DNA from: Caldifarciminota bacterium 4484_100
GTDB taxonomy: Bacteria > Hydrothermota > Tepidihabitantia > SM23-42
DNA length: 23,597 bases
Assembly: GCA_002049785.1 (NCBI GenBank)
Contig: MUKB01000010.1
Location: 1-23,597 of the forward strand
Reading direction: 5' to 3'
Below, in pieces: positions 15,814-23,597 of the stretch. Positions within the stretch are counted from its first letter, which is position 1, and each line of letters opens with the position of its first letter. The notes below the pieces were generated by a model. That model was not told the DNA's origin. It searched no databases and worked only from the letters and a program-made list of their open reading frames with translations. The position numbers and the translations under genes were made by a program.

Positions 15814-15911
15814 CTATCTCAGTTTCTTCTTGTGGCGGTCCCTTTTTCTTCTTTTCTTTAGTTTATGTTTCTTTATCTTCTTTCTCTCTTTCGTTTTCGA
15901 CCGCAGGGCAT
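15814..15911 (-). pseudogene. Tiny basic ribosomal-type protein (MPCG family), with a 2-nt frameshift
   Basis: A perfect Shine-Dalgarno (aggaggtgatt) precedes ATG at 15911. The frame reads MPCGRKRKR and then stops after 12 codons. If two bases are dropped from the run agagag (about 15883-15889), it continues as a 31-residue protein (KKIKKHKLKKRRKRDRHKKK, then LR) to TAG at 15814-15816. About 25 of the 31 residues are Lys, Arg or His. From memory, very similar MPCGKKRKR... proteins are found in Bacteroidota/Chlorobiota-like genomes and carry the AURKAIP1/COX24 (mS38-like) signature of small ribosomal-subunit proteins. It lies 27 bases after the ahcY stop and is probably read from the same transcript. 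The extra GA may be a sequencing error, a real mutation or a programmed shift. Family assignment rests on the pattern only. Confidence 0.6.
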
Positions 15912-15938
15912 ATAATCACCTCCTTTTTTGATTTAAAA

Positions 15939-17189
<1,251 letters not shown>

Positions 17190-18338
17190 CTAATTATTCA
17201 ATCCCAGTTCATGCTTTATCGGTGCAACCATATCGCAGATCTCCCAGGAGAAACCTTCTTCCTCTCGGCCAAAGTGTCCATAGCAGGCAGTGCGTCGGTA
17301 GATGGGTCTGCGAAGATTCAGTTTATCAATGATCCCCTGAGGTGTAAAATCGAAGAGTTTCTTCAGGGCAAAAACAATTTTTTCGTTATCGATTTTGCTT
17401 GTGCCGAATGTATTGACGGTGATTGATGTCGGTTCGGCAACTCCGATCGCATAGGATAGTGAGAGTTCGACCCGATCGCAGACGCCTGCAGCAACCAAAT
17501 TTTTTGCGACATAACGGGCCATATATGATGCTGAACGGTCAACCTTTGTGGGATCCTTACCGGAAAAGCAGCCACCACCATGATGACCTACACCTCCATA
17601 GGTGTCAACCATAATCTTTCTGCCGGTCACCCCGGTATCTCCCTGAGGTCCTCCAATCACAAATCTCCCGGTAGGATTGATCAATACTTTGGTATTCTTA
17701 TCGAGCAGGTCCTTATCAATTACATTGTCGATAACGAGCTTCTTTAAATCAGTATGAATCTTTTCATTACTGACATCCGAGTGGTGCTGAGCAGAAAGGA
17801 TGATTGTATCGATACGCAATGGTTTGTCGTTTTCATATTCGACCGTAACCTGACTTTTACCATCTGGATGGAGATATTGAACAATGTTCGATTTCCTGAT
17901 TTCAGTGAGCCGACGCACCAACTTGTGGGCAAGCATTATGGGCAAGGGCATAAGTTCTGGGGTCTCACGCGTGGCATAGCCATACATCATTCCCTGATCT
18001 CCAGCACCACCAATATTCACCCCGAGGGCGATATCACTTGATTGCTCCTGGATTGCAGAGATGACTGCACAGGTCTGGGCATCAATCCCCATATCAGAAT
18101 CGGTATAGCCGACATCATAGAGAAGGGCGCGGACGATTTCTGGGATCTCCACATAACAGGAGGTGGATATTTCACCAGCCACGAATATCATACCCCGAGT
18201 AGCCATAGTCTCACACGCAACTCGACCAAAGGGGTCTTTATCAAGAATTGCATCCAAGATTGCATCGGATACCTGGTCACAAATCTTATCAGGGTGTCCC
18301 TCGGTAACCGATTCCGAAGTAATAAAATATCTTGCCAT
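17190..18338 (-). CDS. metK: S-adenosylmethionine synthetase
   Basis: Makes S-adenosylmethionine from methionine and ATP. 382 residues, standard length. [24 protein letters not shown] at the N-terminus holds the ATP/Mg residues His15, Asp17 and Lys18. [12 protein letters not shown] (111-122) is signature 1 and [16 protein letters not shown] is signature 2, with Cys where Ala is usual (allowed by the family pattern). Start ATG at 18338 has aggagg seven bases before it and a promoter of its own that overlaps the tgt stop. No SAM riboswitch can fit: the space between the promoter and the ATG is only 16 bases. It is followed directly by ahcY. Confidence 0.95.
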   Translation of the reverse strand: MARYFITSESVTEGHPDKICDQVSDAILDAILDKDPFGRVACETMATRGMIFVAGEISTSCYVEIPEIVRALLYDVGYTDSDMGIDAQTCAVISAIQEQSSDIALGVNIGGAGDQGMMYGYATRETPELMPLPIMLAHKLVRRLTEIRKSNIVQYLHPDGKSQVTVEYENDKPLRIDTIILSAQHHSDVSNEKIHTDLKKLVIDNVIDKDLLDKNTKVLINPTGRFVIGGPQGDTGVTGRKIMVDTYGGVGHHGGGCFSGKDPTKVDRSASYMARYVAKNLVAAGVCDRVELSLSYAIGVAEPTSITVNTFGTSKIDNEKIVFALKKLFDFTPQGIIDKLNLRRPIYRRTACYGHFGREEEGFSWEICDMVAPIKHELGLNN

Positions 18339-18354
18339 TTGCCTCCTTTTGGGT

Positions 18355-18382
18355 ATTATAGCGAGAATTTCATAAAAATCAA
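18355..18382 (-). promoter_or_regulatory. Promoter of metK-ahcY
   Basis: On the minus strand: TTGATT (18382-18377), 16-bp spacer, TATAAT (18360-18355). The -35 overlaps the tgt stop codon (18379-18381). AGGAGG lies between the -10 and the ATG at 18338, so the message would have a leader of about ten bases. Confidence 0.65.
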
Positions 18383-19506
18383 GGGTTGGTAATAGAGATG
18401 TGCTCTCGAAAATTGAAGGTTTTTTTTATCCGGCGTGTAAATCGGGAGAAGGTTCCTTTTTTTATGCTTTTTTGAATCTGCTTCATCAATTTTATGTAGA
18501 AGTGTATATTATGGTAACTGACCAGTCGTCCCGCAAGGACCTCTCCTGCATTGAAGAGATGTCGAAGATAAGCACGGGAGAAATTTCTGCAGGTATAACA
18601 CCGGCAGTTTTCATCTAAGGGCCTTTGGTCCCGGGCATATTTACTGGCTTTGATTATCAACTTTCCTGAAGAGGTGAAAGCCATTCCGGTGCGACCGTTG
18701 CGGGTGGGTAGGACACAGTCAAAGAGGTCTACACCGAGGGCAACAGCGTCGACAATATCTTCTGGATAACCACAACCCATAAGATAACGCACCTTTCCCT
18801 GTGGTATTATGCTATTGACCTCCTGCACCATCTCCAGGGTTAAACTCGAGGGCTCACCAATCATCAGACCACCGATTCCATAACCAGAAAAGTTCAGTTC
18901 TACCAGACGCTGGGTACACTCCTTTCGTAGGGTCTTATATGTTGCTCCCTGAATGATTCCAAACAGAGGAACTTTTTTTTTAACGGTATGGAGCTCCTGC
19001 GCCCATTTAACAGTCCGCTCTACAGCGATACGTGCTTCCAAAAAAGGAGCAGGATAGGGAGTAAAAACATCGAGGCACATTGCAATATCAGGTATAAGCT
19101 CTTCCTGAATCTGAAGGACAGTCCGGGGATTGAGAAGGTGTCTTGAGCCATCAAGGTGGGAGGTGAATTCAATGCCTTCGTCACTGACCTTTTTCAAGGA
19201 GCTGAGGGAGTAGGCCTGGAAACCTCCAGAGTCGGTGAGGATTGCACGATCCCAGGCCATAAATTTATGGAGGCCACCCAACTCTTTTATCAGTTTTGAG
19301 CCTGGTCTCAACATCAGATGGTAGGTATTGCAGACGATTATCTCCACCCCAAGATTTTTAAGTTCCTTGGGTGATATCGTCTTCACCGTGCCCTGAGTTG
19401 CCACCGGCATAAAATTGGGGGTTGTTACATTGAAGTGTTTTGTCTTCAATAGTCCACAACGCGCCTGGGTGTCTCTGTCTTTTTTTAGTATCTTGAAACT
19501 GATCAC
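18379..19506 (-). CDS. tgt: tRNA-guanine transglycosylase
   Basis: Exchanges guanine-34 of GUN-anticodon tRNAs for preQ1 in queuosine synthesis. 375 residues, bacterial length. Catalytic Asp92 in ILTDSGGFQ and nucleophile Asp263 in [15 protein letters not shown] are present. The zinc site is CRCYTC (Cys301, 303, 306) with His332 of [16 protein letters not shown] has Cys where Val is more usual. The start is GTG at 19506, overlapping the preceding stop as GTGA, with gaggtgat just before it. The tail ([17 protein letters not shown]) is basic and slightly longer than usual. queA and other queuosine genes are not in the window. Confidence 0.94.
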   Translation of the reverse strand: MISFKILKKDRDTQARCGLLKTKHFNVTTPNFMPVATQGTVKTISPKELKNLGVEIIVCNTYHLMLRPGSKLIKELGGLHKFMAWDRAILTDSGGFQAYSLSSLKKVSDEGIEFTSHLDGSRHLLNPRTVLQIQEELIPDIAMCLDVFTPYPAPFLEARIAVERTVKWAQELHTVKKKVPLFGIIQGATYKTLRKECTQRLVELNFSGYGIGGLMIGEPSSLTLEMVQEVNSIIPQGKVRYLMGCGYPEDIVDAVALGVDLFDCVLPTRNGRTGMAFTSSGKLIIKASKYARDQRPLDENCRCYTCRNFSRAYLRHLFNAGEVLAGRLVSYHNIHFYIKLMKQIQKSIKKGTFSRFTRRIKKTFNFREHISITNP

Positions 19507-20627
19507 CGCATCACCTCATGTCCAGCAAAGTCCCGCTTCAAAGAGAAACTGCTTATATCATAAGGAATCGGACCGCCGGTGATTAATTCTGCACTCAACC
19601 TGCCTATTTCAGGGCCGAGCATAAATCCATGGCCACACATCCCACCAATAATGAATAGACCTTTGATATCGGTCTTATCCAGTATCGGATTACCATCCGG
19701 GGTCATAGAATAGGAGCCAGACCATTGCCGGATAATCTTTATGTTGCGTAATTTTGGTAGAATCCTTGCCATCCTCCGCCCCATCTCCTTTAAGAATGTG
19801 AAGGATGAATTGAGACTCAGTCCAGGGACATTCGGCTTTGGGGTGTAGCAACCGATGATACTACCGTTATTGAATTTCTGATTAAAATAACAGCCGTCAT
19901 CACGGTAGTCTACAATCATCGGATCAAAGATGCGGTCGATGGGTTCGGTTATCAGTGCTTCATGTCTTTCCGGATAGATCGGAATATCGATTCCGAATTG
20001 GAGGCTGAATTTTTTTATAAACGGTCCAGTCGTATTTACCACGACGGGTGCATAGAAATTTTCGTTATTATCAGTTTTAACCGAGACCACCTTTCCGTTT
20101 TCAATACCCAGTTTTATGATCTCCTTTTGGGTGAAGACCGCACCGTGTTTTTTTATTTCGCGGGCATAGGCATCGACCACAAGGAACGGATTTGCCTGAC
20201 CATCACTTGGACAGTAGGCACCACCCAGGAGTCCTTCGGTGTTGATTCCCGGCACGATTTCGGTTATCTGTTTGACATCGACAAATTCCACATCCAAGCC
20301 CAATTTCCTCTGAAGGGTAATCAATTTTTTGTAGGTTTCTATCTTCTCTTTGCTGTGGGCGAGAAAGAGATATCCTCCCTGATAGAATTCAATATCCTGT
20401 TCTGCCTGGAGTTCTTTGAACCTTTTCATCGATTCCATTGCAACACGGATGCTCAATTCCGTAGAGAACTGCTGACGGATTCCTCCAATACACCTTCCGG
20501 TTGAACCGGCAGTAAGGTAGTCTTTTTCAAAGAGATAGACCTTCAAACCTTTTTTCGTCAGGTAATAACCTGTGGCACACCCGATGATACCACCACCGAT
20601 AATAATTGCATCTGCAGTGTTATTCAT
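19503..20627 (-). CDS. DAO-family FAD-dependent amino acid oxidase/dehydrogenase (sarcosine oxidase beta-like)
   Basis: 374 residues, D-amino-acid-oxidase fold. The FAD-binding dinucleotide motif is IIIGGGIIGCATGYYLTKKG with GxGxxG at 11-16 and the acidic end LFEKD. Further family marks: GGIRQQFSTELS, SDGQANP, VNTTGPF, RHEALITEP, YSMTPDGNPILD and GGMCGHGFMLGPEIGRLSAELI. These are typical of the beta subunit of heterotetrameric sarcosine oxidase, of archaeal proline dehydrogenase beta and of HcnC-type glycine oxidases. The substrate is therefore a secondary or N-methyl amino acid, or glycine. It follows kbl by 22 bases without a Shine-Dalgarno and overlaps tgt. Standing next to Tdh-Kbl, which makes glycine, it may act on glycine or sarcosine; that is inference. 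Partner subunits are not encoded nearby. Confidence 0.8.
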   Translation of the reverse strand: MNNTADAIIIGGGIIGCATGYYLTKKGLKVYLFEKDYLTAGSTGRCIGGIRQQFSTELSIRVAMESMKRFKELQAEQDIEFYQGGYLFLAHSKEKIETYKKLITLQRKLGLDVEFVDVKQITEIVPGINTEGLLGGAYCPSDGQANPFLVVDAYAREIKKHGAVFTQKEIIKLGIENGKVVSVKTDNNENFYAPVVVNTTGPFIKKFSLQFGIDIPIYPERHEALITEPIDRIFDPMIVDYRDDGCYFNQKFNNGSIIGCYTPKPNVPGLSLNSSFTFLKEMGRRMARILPKLRNIKIIRQWSGSYSMTPDGNPILDKTDIKGLFIIGGMCGHGFMLGPEIGRLSAELITGGPIPYDISSFSLKRDFAGHEVMR

Positions 20628-20649
20628 ATTAACGATATATCACTGAATC

Positions 20650-21897
20650 CTAATAGCCATACATCTCGATGATCTGCTCTTTTTTCTTGCCAAGGATTTT
20701 GTATTTCTCGCCGATTTTTGTGAATGCCTGGATTGCCTTATCCAGGTGTTCTTTTTCATGGGCTGCAGATATCTGAACACGAATCCTTGCCTGTCCTTTG
20801 GGAACGACCGGATATGAGAATCCGATTACATATATTCCTTCATCATAGAGGTCACGTGCCATATCCTGAGCCAACTTGGCATTATAGAGCATTATGGGAA
20901 CGATCGGATGGACCCCGGGTCTGATATCGAATCCTGCAGAAGTCATCTTTTCACGGAAATAGGATGTATTTTTCTCTAATTTATCACGCAGGGCAGTGGA
21001 GCTGAGGAGTAGGTCAACCGCCTTGATTGCTGCGGCAACAACAACTGGACAGACGGTATTTGAGAAGAGATAGGGTCGGGAACGTTGCCTCAGGGTTTCG
21101 ATAATCTCTTTTCGCCCTGAAGTGCAGCCACCTGATGCACCACCCATTGCCTTACCCAAGGTTGTTGTAATTATATCGATTCTTCCCATTACATTGCGAT
21201 ATTCGTGGGAACCCCGGCCGGTCTTACCGATAAAACCGGTTGCATGGGAGTCATCAATCATCACCAAGGCGTCGTATTTCTCAGCGAGGTCACAGATTTC
21301 ATCAAGCTTTGCAATATCACCATCCATTGAGAATACTCCATCAGTGGCGATCATCCGGAATCTCAAATCCTGAGTCTGCTTGAGATGTTCTTCAAGGTCT
21401 TTCATATCATTATGTTTGAATCGGTGGCGCTGGGCCTTACATAACCTTATACCATCGATAATCGAGGCATGATTCAATTCGTCTGAGATCACCGCATCTT
21501 CAGCAGTTAATAAGGCTTCAAACAGCCCTCCATTGGCATCATAACAGGAAGAATAGAGAATCGTATCATCGGTTCCTAAAAATTCAGAAAGCTTCCTCTC
21601 CAATTCCTTATGAATATCCTGGGTTCCACAGATGAAGCGGACCGAGGACATTCCATAGCCACGTTCTTCCAGACCCTTTTTTGCCGACTCAATCAATTCT
21701 GGATGGCTGGACAGTCCCAGATAATTATTGGCACAGAAATTTATTACACCTTTAATTTCTGCACCGGGTGGAAATTCCACCTTTATATCTGCGGCCTGGG
21801 GTGAACGGATATACCGCTCTTCTTTGTAAAGGCCGCTATTTTTTATTTCTGAAAGTTGATTGGCCAGAAATGTTTTTATTTTTTCACCATAGGCCAT
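20650..21897 (-). CDS. kbl: Glycine C-acetyltransferase (2-amino-3-ketobutyrate CoA ligase)
   Basis: PLP enzyme that cleaves 2-amino-3-ketobutyrate with CoA to glycine and acetyl-CoA, the second step of threonine breakdown after Tdh. 415 residues; E. coli Kbl has 398, and the extra residues are at the C-terminus. Seen in order: [49 protein letters not shown], and the PLP lysine in [14 protein letters not shown] (Lys249). The alpha-oxoamine synthase family includes BioF and HemA, but SVRFICGTQ and the neighbouring tdh favour Kbl. A clear aggaggt stands four bases before the ATG at 21897. tdh lies 113 bases upstream on the same strand. Confidence 0.93.
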   Translation of the reverse strand: MAYGEKIKTFLANQLSEIKNSGLYKEERYIRSPQAADIKVEFPPGAEIKGVINFCANNYLGLSSHPELIESAKKGLEERGYGMSSVRFICGTQDIHKELERKLSEFLGTDDTILYSSCYDANGGLFEALLTAEDAVISDELNHASIIDGIRLCKAQRHRFKHNDMKDLEEHLKQTQDLRFRMIATDGVFSMDGDIAKLDEICDLAEKYDALVMIDDSHATGFIGKTGRGSHEYRNVMGRIDIITTTLGKAMGGASGGCTSGRKEIIETLRQRSRPYLFSNTVCPVVVAAAIKAVDLLLSSTALRDKLEKNTSYFREKMTSAGFDIRPGVHPIVPIMLYNAKLAQDMARDLYDEGIYVIGFSYPVVPKGQARIRVQISAAHEKEHLDKAIQAFTKIGEKYKILGKKKEQIIEMYGY

Positions 21898-21901
21898 TTT
21901 G

Positions 21902-21920
21902 ACCTCCTTGTTAGATTATA
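21902..21920 (-). promoter_or_regulatory. kbl ribosome-binding site and possible -10 box
   Basis: On the minus strand TATAAT (21920-21915) is followed by ctaac and AGGAGGT (ending 21902), then the kbl ATG at 21897. No good -35 is seen at the proper distance, so the promoter is doubtful; the ribosome site is clear. The rest of the 113-bp gap after tdh shows no convincing terminator. Confidence 0.4.
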
Positions 21921-22010
21921 ATAACAATTTTTTCGGTCTTTATTTTACTCCAAAATCGAGTTGCATAAAATTGACCTTGGCTAAGGTTTAGGGATTTCAT
22001 CCAAGTCAGA

Positions 22011-23054
22011 TTATTGAGGCGATAAAAGTATTTTACCACAATTCCCTGAGCGCATCAATTCCATCCCCTTTTCAAATTCCTCCAAGGAAAGGCGGTGGGT
22101 AATTATGGGTTCAATATTAAGCCTGTGTGATGCCAGAAATCTTGTTGTTTGAAACCAGGTTTTGAACATCAATCGACCGTTTATTCCGTTGACCGTCGCA
22201 TATTTGAATACAATATCATTTGCAAGGTCGAGTTGCACCGGTTTCGAGGGAATGCCGAGGATTGAGTATCTGCCACCTGGTCTAAGTACCTTGAAACCCT
22301 GATTTATTGCCTCAGGATTGCCTGACATTTCCAAAACAACATCAACACCTAACCCCTGAGTCTCTCTAAGGACTGTCGCCACCATATCCACTCTGGCTGG
22401 ATCGAGAACAATATCTGCCCCAACCTTCTTTGCAAGTTCTAAACGGAACTTATTTATTTCAGTAGCAATTATCATCGTTGCTCCACAGGTGCGCGCCACC
22501 GCAATGCTCATAAGACCGACCGGGCCACAACCTATGACAAGCACTGTGCAGCCTGCAATTTTTCCTGAAAGCACGGTATGAATTGCATTGCCAAGCGGTT
22601 CCATAACTGAAATCAGTTCGGTTGGAATATCTTCTTTTACTACCCAGGCGTTTGCTGATGGCACCACAGCATATTCAGCAAAAACACCATCAATATCCAC
22701 TCCGAAGATTTTGACATTCTGACAGATATGCTTATTACCGGTGAGACATTGAAAACAGTGTCCACAGGCGATATGGGTTTCCGCAGAGATAATATCTCCG
22801 ACTTTTATATGCTTGACATCAGAACCGACTTCTACTACCTTACCACAGAGCTCATGTCCCATTATCTGGGGCAGGTTTTTTATTCTCTGCTGTGCCCATT
22901 GGTTCCATTCGTAGATATGAAAGTCGGTTCCACATATTGAAGTTGTTAATACCCTGACCAGGACCCGGTCGGGTCCTGTGACTGGAATATCAACTTCTTT
23001 CAGCTCTGCCCCTGGACCAGGGCTTGTCTTGACCACCGCCTTCATCTTTTTCAT
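22011..23054 (-). CDS. tdh: L-threonine 3-dehydrogenase (zinc, NAD-dependent)
   Basis: Oxidises L-threonine to 2-amino-3-ketobutyrate with NAD+, feeding Kbl. Medium-chain zinc dehydrogenase of 347 residues. Catalytic zinc ligands: Cys41 in SICGTDFHIYEWNQW (a Tdh-specific stretch), His67-Glu68 in MGHELCG. Structural zinc: Cys97, 100, 103 and 111 in CGHCFQCLTGNKHIC. Rossmann motif VIGCGPVGLM follows, and MEPLGNAIHTVL is characteristic of Tdh. The start is ATG at 23054; an in-frame Met at residue 4 is an alternative. It heads the minus-strand cluster behind a near-consensus promoter. No Shine-Dalgarno is evident in the very short leader. Confidence 0.93.
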   Translation of the reverse strand: MKKMKAVVKTSPGPGAELKEVDIPVTGPDRVLVRVLTTSICGTDFHIYEWNQWAQQRIKNLPQIMGHELCGKVVEVGSDVKHIKVGDIISAETHIACGHCFQCLTGNKHICQNVKIFGVDIDGVFAEYAVVPSANAWVVKEDIPTELISVMEPLGNAIHTVLSGKIAGCTVLVIGCGPVGLMSIAVARTCGATMIIATEINKFRLELAKKVGADIVLDPARVDMVATVLRETQGLGVDVVLEMSGNPEAINQGFKVLRPGGRYSILGIPSKPVQLDLANDIVFKYATVNGINGRLMFKTWFQTTRFLASHRLNIEPIITHRLSLEEFEKGMELMRSGNCGKILLSPQ

Positions 23055-23066
23055 TGCTCAGTCTTA

Positions 23067-23094
23067 ATTATATCGATAAAAAGGTTCAAGTCAA
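23067..23094 (-). promoter_or_regulatory. Promoter of tdh
   Basis: On the minus strand: TTGACT (23094-23089), 16-bp spacer, TATAAT (23072-23067). Only 12 bases separate the -10 box from the tdh ATG, so the message would have a leader of about five bases. Confidence 0.75.
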
Positions 23095-23168
23095 CACCTG
23101 CTCAGGCTGAATCCTCTCCACTTTTTTCATAGCACCACCAGGACGACATTTCGGATTTGGAAAACATT

Positions 23169-23320
23169 TAGCCATTAACTCATTGGTCATTGGGTCATTT
23201 GAAAAACATTTAGTCATTGGTCATTAAGTCATTGGAAAATCGCAAGTCATTGAAAAAGCATTAGTCATTAAGTCATTATGTCATTGAGTCATTGAAAACA
23301 TTTAGTCATTAAGTCATTGT
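23169..23320. repeat. Array of about twelve GTCATT octamers
   Basis: GTCATT occurs twelve times between 23186 and 23318. Spacing is eight bases in the tight runs (for example agtcatta, agtcatta, tgtcattg, agtcattg) and longer where an AAAACATTT-like spacer intervenes. A degenerate start is visible from 23169. There is no spacer diversity of CRISPR type. Confidence 0.85.
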
Positions 23321-23342
23321 GCTGAACCGAGTTCAGCATGAC
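23313..23342. repeat. Palindromic element GTCAT-GCTGAAC...GTTCAGC-ATGAC
   Basis: Two nested perfect stems: GTCAT (23313-23317) with ATGAC (23338-23342), and GCTGAAC (23321-23327) with GTTCAGC (23331-23337), loop CGA. The 5' arm begins inside the last octamer of the array. The core CTGAA/TTCAG is shared with the larger palindromes. Confidence 0.75.
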
Positions 23343-23382
23343 AAACACACCATTTCGAATTTCGGAATTGAAAAAGAATGTT

Positions 23383-23425
23383 ACCCTGAACCCTGTGCTG
23401 AAGTAGTTCAGTATTGTTTCAGGGT
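23383..23425. repeat. Palindromic intergenic repeat, copy 2
   Basis: Outer arms ACCCTGAA (23383-23390) and TTCAGGGT (23418-23425). Inner arms TGCTGAA (23396-23402) and TTCAGTA (23407-23413), with loop GTAG and one G-T pair. Same geometry and same 43-bp length as the copy at 15603-15645, with base changes on both sides of the stems. Confidence 0.85.
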
Positions 23426-23441
23426 CTAAATCTTTTCAACC

Positions 23442-23468
23442 AGAGAAACGAGAAAGAACAGAAAAATG
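23442..23468. repeat. Three tandem 9-bp A-rich repeats
   Basis: agagaaacg, agaaagaac, agaaaaatg: three units of the nonamer seen six times at 15662-15715, again 16 bases after a palindrome. gtcattctgaac follows directly. Confidence 0.7.
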
Positions 23469-23485
23469 TCATTCTGAACGACGGG

Positions 23486-23541
23486 CCGAGACGTCCCTTA
23501 GCTGGAAGTAAAAACTCCATTCAGCCCATTCACAGTCTCGG
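23486..23541. repeat. Inverted repeat CCGAGAC/GTCTCGG with a 42-base loop
   Basis: CCGAGAC at 23486-23492 and GTCTCGG at 23535-23541 are perfect complements. The sequence between is unrelated to the other repeats. It may be part of a larger element cut by the window edge; no function is evident. Confidence 0.4.
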
Positions 23542-23597
23542 TCTGCGAAGAAGGCAGAGAATAAACTCAACACAACATTTTGAAAAATCAAAACAAA

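Larger units (their letters stand above)
23095..23597. other. Gene-free, repeat-rich intergenic stretch to the window edge
   Basis: No open frame on either strand has a ribosome site or protein-like composition. The stretch holds TCATT octamers, two hairpin elements, a short 9-bp array and a long-loop inverted repeat, each listed separately. Its short motifs GTCATTCTGAA and TGAACCCTGT also occur in the 15456-15813 gap. Confidence 0.7.

Noticed and set aside
15876-15911. A 12-residue peptide (MPCGRKRKREKK-like short frame) as the true product
   Set aside because: Dropping two bases gives a coherent 31-residue basic protein up to a natural stop, which is a far better explanation for the perfect ribosome site than an isolated dodecapeptide.
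18339-18378. SAM riboswitch before metK
   Set aside because: Only about ten bases could be transcribed before the ATG given the promoter at 18355-18382, too few for any known SAM riboswitch.
19962-20504. 180-residue open frame on the plus strand
   Set aside because: Antisense to the well-supported DAO-family gene; it has no conserved motif and no start signal.
23080-23096. tRNA T-loop-like sequence ggttcaagtc
   Set aside because: No flanking stems of five or seven pairs and no anticodon arm; the bases are better explained by the tdh promoter.
23169-23320. CRISPR array
   Set aside because: The repeated unit is eight bases with almost no spacer, there are no unique spacers of 30-40 bases, and no cas gene is in the window.

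Overview
The window looks like a chromosomal segment of a diderm, moderately AT-rich bacterium from a poorly sampled lineage. Lipid A synthesis (FabZ-LpxA) argues for an outer membrane. The S-adenosylhomocysteinase is of the short type familiar from Thermotoga and archaea. The dense TPR proteins, the tiny MPCG-type basic protein and the TCATT-rich intergenic repeats recall candidate phyla such as WOR-3/Stahlbacteria. That placement is inference from gene content and needs a database search.

Layout. (1) 1-5293, + strand: a glycosylation-like locus of GT-C membrane glycosyltransferases fused to C-terminal TPRs, in two tandem paralogous copies, followed by an STT3-like membrane protein; the genes are joined by ATGA overlaps. 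Both paralogues are broken as read: copy 1 by two internal deletions, copy 2 by an exact 17-bp tandem duplication whose removal restores a perfect TPR frame. (2) 5323-8045, +: hutI-ftcD, the end of histidine degradation, behind a near-consensus promoter that would give a leaderless mRNA. (3) 8032-15455, +: a seven-gene operon with its own promoter. A duplicated cassette (acidic-linker TPR protein plus ExeA/GspA-like AAA ATPase, twice) is followed by a PHP phosphoesterase, fabZ and lpxA. (4) 15456-15813: a gene-poor stretch with repeats. (5) 15814-23094, - strand: tdh, kbl, a DAO-family flavoprotein, tgt, metK, ahcY and a 31-residue basic ribosomal-type protein carrying a 2-nt frameshift. (6) 23095-23597: a second repeat-rich, gene-free stretch.

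Metabolically, much of the window concerns one-carbon and amino-acid turnover: threonine to glycine (Tdh, Kbl), probable oxidation of an N-methyl or secondary amino acid (DAO protein), formimino-group recovery onto tetrahydrofolate (FtcD), and the SAM/SAH cycle (MetK, AhcY).

The most interesting items are the duplicated TPR-ATPase cassette tied to lipid A genes, the 17-bp frame switch in the TPR-glycosyltransferase, the STT3-like protein without WWDYG, the frameshifted micro-protein, and a composite intergenic repeat (TCATT octamers, covarying double hairpin, 9-bp array) present at both repeat regions.
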